Assembly: GCA_937132175.1 (NCBI GenBank)
Contig: CAKZNU010000158.1
Span: forward strand, 1-8,602
Length of the DNA: 8,602 nt
Source of the DNA: an uncultured euryarchaeote
GTDB taxonomy: Archaea; Nanohalarchaeota; Nanosalinia; Nanosalinales; Nanosalinaceae
Direction of reading: 5' to 3'
Shown here: piece after piece, positions 6,561 to 8,602 of the stretch
How positions within the stretch are numbered: the first letter of the stretch is position 1
How the letters are laid out: each line of letters begins with the position of its first letter
The notes under the pieces: generated by a model
The model's input: the letters and a program-made list of their open reading frames with translations, nothing else
What the model was told of the DNA's origin: nothing
The model's database searches: none
Program-made: the position numbers and the translations under genes

Positions 6561-8057
6561 ATGGAGCAAATTGTGGTGGAGTTGACGGAAGAGATTTTGG
6601 ATCGTCTTCCTGGAGACTGGGATATTGAGGAGCCTCCGGAACAAGAGGCCAGAAATGTAGATGAACTCAAACGTCGAAGCATAGAGGACGGAGGTCAGAG
6701 GTTGATGTATTCCTCTGAACCTCTCGTCGTAATAAGGGATGATACTGCTTTCGTACAGCCTTTCAGCGGTAATTTACATTCAAGTTCTCCGGGAGATCAC
6801 TCCAGACGTACGGACTTCCTGGCAGAGCCGTTCGAATCTAGAGGCGGTGTCAGTACCCCTTTTGCGAATATTGTTCACTCGAAGGCAGACCAAGATGCAC
6901 TAGAAAACATGAAGGATGAACTTGGGACGCCTATATCAGTTTTTCCAGATCCTGAACTGAGATTATCGGCAAGTTACAATGAGCAAGAGGGAAGATTTGA
7001 GGTAGATTCTCCTGAAGTTTCTGCACTGAACATGATGGAGGAGGATCCAGATTTCAACGTATTCCTAGACTCATATGCAGAGAACTTACTTGAGGACAAG
7101 CACACTGTCTCTGATCTTCCTACGGAGCTGAATCCTGTGCCTGTGATGAGGGGAGATGAATTTCTTGACTCCGAAAGATCTGAGATAGTGGACCATCTTG
7201 GAGAGTCAGATAGCTGGGTCATACAGTACAGAGCTGGTGGAGGAGGACTTGGAACGATAAAGGCTAATTCTGTGGAAGATGTAAAGTCTACGCTGGGAAG
7301 ACCTGTAGCTGGCAATCTTGAGGGAAACACGTTTGGAGAAGCTGCAGATGAAGGATTGCCGAGGCCCCAGAGGTTCTTTGGGAACATCTTCTTACCCAAT
7401 CCAGGACACGGTGCCGGACTGAACTACGTAAGCCTGATAGACTGTGTGGCAACGCTTGAAGACGAGGTTGACCCTGAGAGCTATGTAGTTAAGCCTTTCC
7501 TAGAGCATGATAGGGATCTTCGAGCAGTTTATGTAGATGGAGAGGTTGTAAACGCAGAGTACAGGCATGCTCCGGAAGATGATTTCAAAACCAACCTTTC
7601 AGACCCGTTACCTGAGTTTAGCGTGACAGGGAAGCTTTACGAATATATCAGGAGAAAGAGAGCTAGCAAAGCAGAGGAACTCTTCCAAGAAGACAGGGTT
7701 GAACCTTTGAACCTAGAGACAGGAACCGATGACTTTGCGGAACTTGGCGACCCGGAAGAGCAGGCGCTGGAGAGAATAGGTAATTACCTGGATGATAGAG
7801 ATATCAGATTTGCAAGCGTAGATCTTATTGAGACAGAAGACGGTTACCTTTTAGGAGAGTTAAACGCTGGAGCAGGGCCTAAAGTCGATATTTATGCAGC
7901 TGCTGGCGGGTTTTATGACCAAGTAAGCTCTGTGAGACTTCTTGATGCTATGCTCAACGCCTCGGGCTCTGATACATCGATTGATGATATTGACAGTGAG
8001 AGATTAGGTGCAAGAGTAGAGAGGTTTTATGATCCAGACGGATTTTATCTGGAGTGA
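6561..8057 (+). CDS. RimK-like ATP-grasp domain protein, substrate unknown
   Basis: A 498-residue, strongly acidic, soluble protein. Residues 1 to about 210 have no motif I recognise and may be the pre-ATP-grasp/substrate region. From about 218 the ATP-grasp fold is visible: a glycine-rich loop VIQYRAGGGGLGTIKA (220-235), YVVKPFLEHDRDLRAVYVDG (308-327, within which D319 and R321 match the RimK GRDIR motif), then AEYRHAPEDDFKTNLS (332-347) like RRxAxxGDFRxN. The Mg-binding set follows: D421 in VDLIE, then E433 and N435 in GELNAGAGP. Such enzymes join a carboxylate to an amine with ATP; relatives include RimK, LysX and glutathione synthase-like ligases. The loop lacks the usual VxKP lysine (VIQYR here), and a stretch at about 354-395 looks inserted. 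No partner gene or precursor peptide is adjacent. Base composition is more AT-rich than thyA-folC. Confidence 0.8.
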   Translation: MEQIVVELTEEILDRLPGDWDIEEPPEQEARNVDELKRRSIEDGGQRLMYSSEPLVVIRDDTAFVQPFSGNLHSSSPGDHSRRTDFLAEPFESRGGVSTPFANIVHSKADQDALENMKDELGTPISVFPDPELRLSASYNEQEGRFEVDSPEVSALNMMEEDPDFNVFLDSYAENLLEDKHTVSDLPTELNPVPVMRGDEFLDSERSEIVDHLGESDSWVIQYRAGGGGLGTIKANSVEDVKSTLGRPVAGNLEGNTFGEAADEGLPRPQRFFGNIFLPNPGHGAGLNYVSLIDCVATLEDEVDPESYVVKPFLEHDRDLRAVYVDGEVVNAEYRHAPEDDFKTNLSDPLPEFSVTGKLYEYIRRKRASKAEELFQEDRVEPLNLETGTDDFAELGDPEEQALERIGNYLDDRDIRFASVDLIETEDGYLLGELNAGAGPKVDIYAAAGGFYDQVSSVRLLDAMLNASGSDTSIDDIDSERLGARVERFYDPDGFYLE

Positions 8058-8107
8058 TTTATTCGTCTCTCAAACTTTTTGAACCATTCAAACCTCATTC
8101 AGCTCTC

Positions 8108-8117
8108 TTATTTTTTA
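8108..8117 (+). terminator. T-run terminator after the ATP-grasp gene
   Basis: TTATTTTTTA (six consecutive T at 8111-8116) lies about 50 nt after the stop, preceded by a smaller run (8076-8080) next to a small TTTGAA/TTCAAA hairpin (8078-8092). Archaeal transcription commonly ends at such T-runs. Confidence 0.4.
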
Positions 8118-8204
8118 GGCAAACTCACGCTCTCATTAAGCTACATACCTCCTCATGGATTATTCACGAAGCTTTGAATCTTCGGATTGAGAGACGTCAT
8201 AACG

Positions 8205-8600
8205 TCAGGGCTTTTCCTCGAGAATTATGCATTCATTGAATCCGCCTTTCTTCTCTTTCTTTTCCTCCATAATTTCTCTGATTTCTTCCATCTCCATGCC
8301 TTTGTCCTCGGTCAACGTACGCAGGACCTCTAACAGGTCTGCAATCTCTTCCTCTTTGCCGGACTCATGTACCTCTCTGGCTTCCTCGAGCACTTTCTGT
8401 AGCAGGAACTCTCTGTATTCTCCGTCTTCTGCGATGGAGAACTCAGGTTCTTCACCTGTCGAGTCCTCGATAACCTCGGGTATACGATCCCGAACCAGCT
8501 TCGGCTCCTCAATCACCTCTTTCTGTAGGAGCTGCTCTAGGGAGTCGTTATCCGTTCTTTCGGCAAGTTTCTCCGGCCTCATCCAGTGGCACTGTTTCAC
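8205..8600 (-). CDS. MazG/HisE-like nucleotide pyrophosphohydrolase (5' end uncertain)
   Basis: A small all-alpha NTP pyrophosphohydrolase, likely hydrolysing nucleoside triphosphates to monophosphates and pyrophosphate (house-cleaning). The core opens with KLVRDRIPEVIE, typical of the N-terminus of this family, and carries the Mg-binding EEARE (72-76) and EIAD (85-88) motifs, then a charged helix and GGFNE.IILEE near the end. Residues are numbered from GTG 8600. The family usually starts just before KLVRD, which here would be GTG 8516 (MIEEPKLVRD, 103 residues). The extra 28 residues upstream read as plausible coding sequence and contain an ATG at 8582. The frame is open to the window edge, so an N-terminal extension or fused domain is possible. 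I see no TATA box at the right distance for GTG 8516. Confidence 0.83.
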   Translation of the reverse strand: MKQCHWMRPEKLAERTDNDSLEQLLQKEVIEEPKLVRDRIPEVIEDSTGEEPEFSIAEDGEYREFLLQKVLEEAREVHESGKEEEIADLLEVLRTLTEDKGMEMEEIREIMEEKKEKKGGFNECIILEEKP

Positions 8601-8602
8601 TG

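Noticed and set aside
6363..6644. A 93-codon minus-strand frame across the ATP-grasp start.
   Set aside because: Its first part is a shadow of the ATP-grasp gene and its middle is AT-rich promoter DNA. Only the short glyA-like part is meaningful, and that is listed separately.
8147..8156. ACCTCCTCAT on the plus strand, resembling the 16S rRNA anti-SD, and on the minus strand an AGGAGGT.
   Set aside because: No rRNA sequence surrounds it, and the ATGs after the minus-strand AGGAGGT hit stop codons within a few codons.
8054..8239. A 61-codon plus-strand frame whose GTG overlaps the ATP-grasp stop.
   Set aside because: It has no SD, is basic and hydrophobic unlike the acidic proteins here, crosses the T-run and overlaps the 3' end of the MazG-like gene. 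The GTGA overlap is probably chance.

Overview
The window most likely comes from a halophilic archaeon, probably of the nanohaloarchaeal (DPANN) type rather than a classical high-GC haloarchaeon. Evidence: proteins rich in Asp/Glu; a thymidylate synthase with the insertions I associate with haloarchaeal ThyA; an archaeal-type NMN-adenylyltransferase-like protein; an HAE3-type RND protein; and TATA-like boxes centred 26-29 nt before start codons with no Shine-Dalgarno (SD) sequence, the signature of archaeal leaderless mRNAs. By-eye GC is moderate: about 55% in a folC line and about 45% in nadM and ATP-grasp lines. The taxonomic call is inference; there is no rRNA in the window.

Layout. 1-3414 (minus strand): thyA and folC overlap by ATGA. 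An RND/MMPL-type transporter follows, apparently split into two half-genes that also overlap by ATGA; the second half runs off the window. 3525-4253 (plus): a VTT/DedA-type membrane protein divergent from thyA. 4287-5549 (minus): glyA, convergent with the membrane gene. 5613-6188 (minus): a NadM-like adenylyltransferase upstream of glyA. 6189-6560: an AT-richer gap holding two divergent promoters, a short sequence copied from glyA, and a possible gene remnant. 6561-8057 (plus): a RimK-like ATP-grasp protein of unknown substrate, with a strong SD. 8205-8600 (minus): a MazG/HisE-like nucleotide pyrophosphohydrolase at the window edge.

How they work together: GlyA makes methylene-tetrahydrofolate, ThyA uses it to make dTMP, and FolC would polyglutamylate the folate carrier, so thyA-folC and glyA form a thymidylate/one-carbon block. 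Dihydrofolate reductase, needed to close the cycle, is not in the window. The MazG-like enzyme and the NadM-like enzyme also act on nucleotides, but nothing in the sequence ties them to the block.

Nothing here amounts to a clear new multi-gene system. The points most worth a second look are the split RND transporter, the glyA-derived fragment, the lone divergent ATP-grasp enzyme, and a FolC lacking the lysine that is normally carbamylated.
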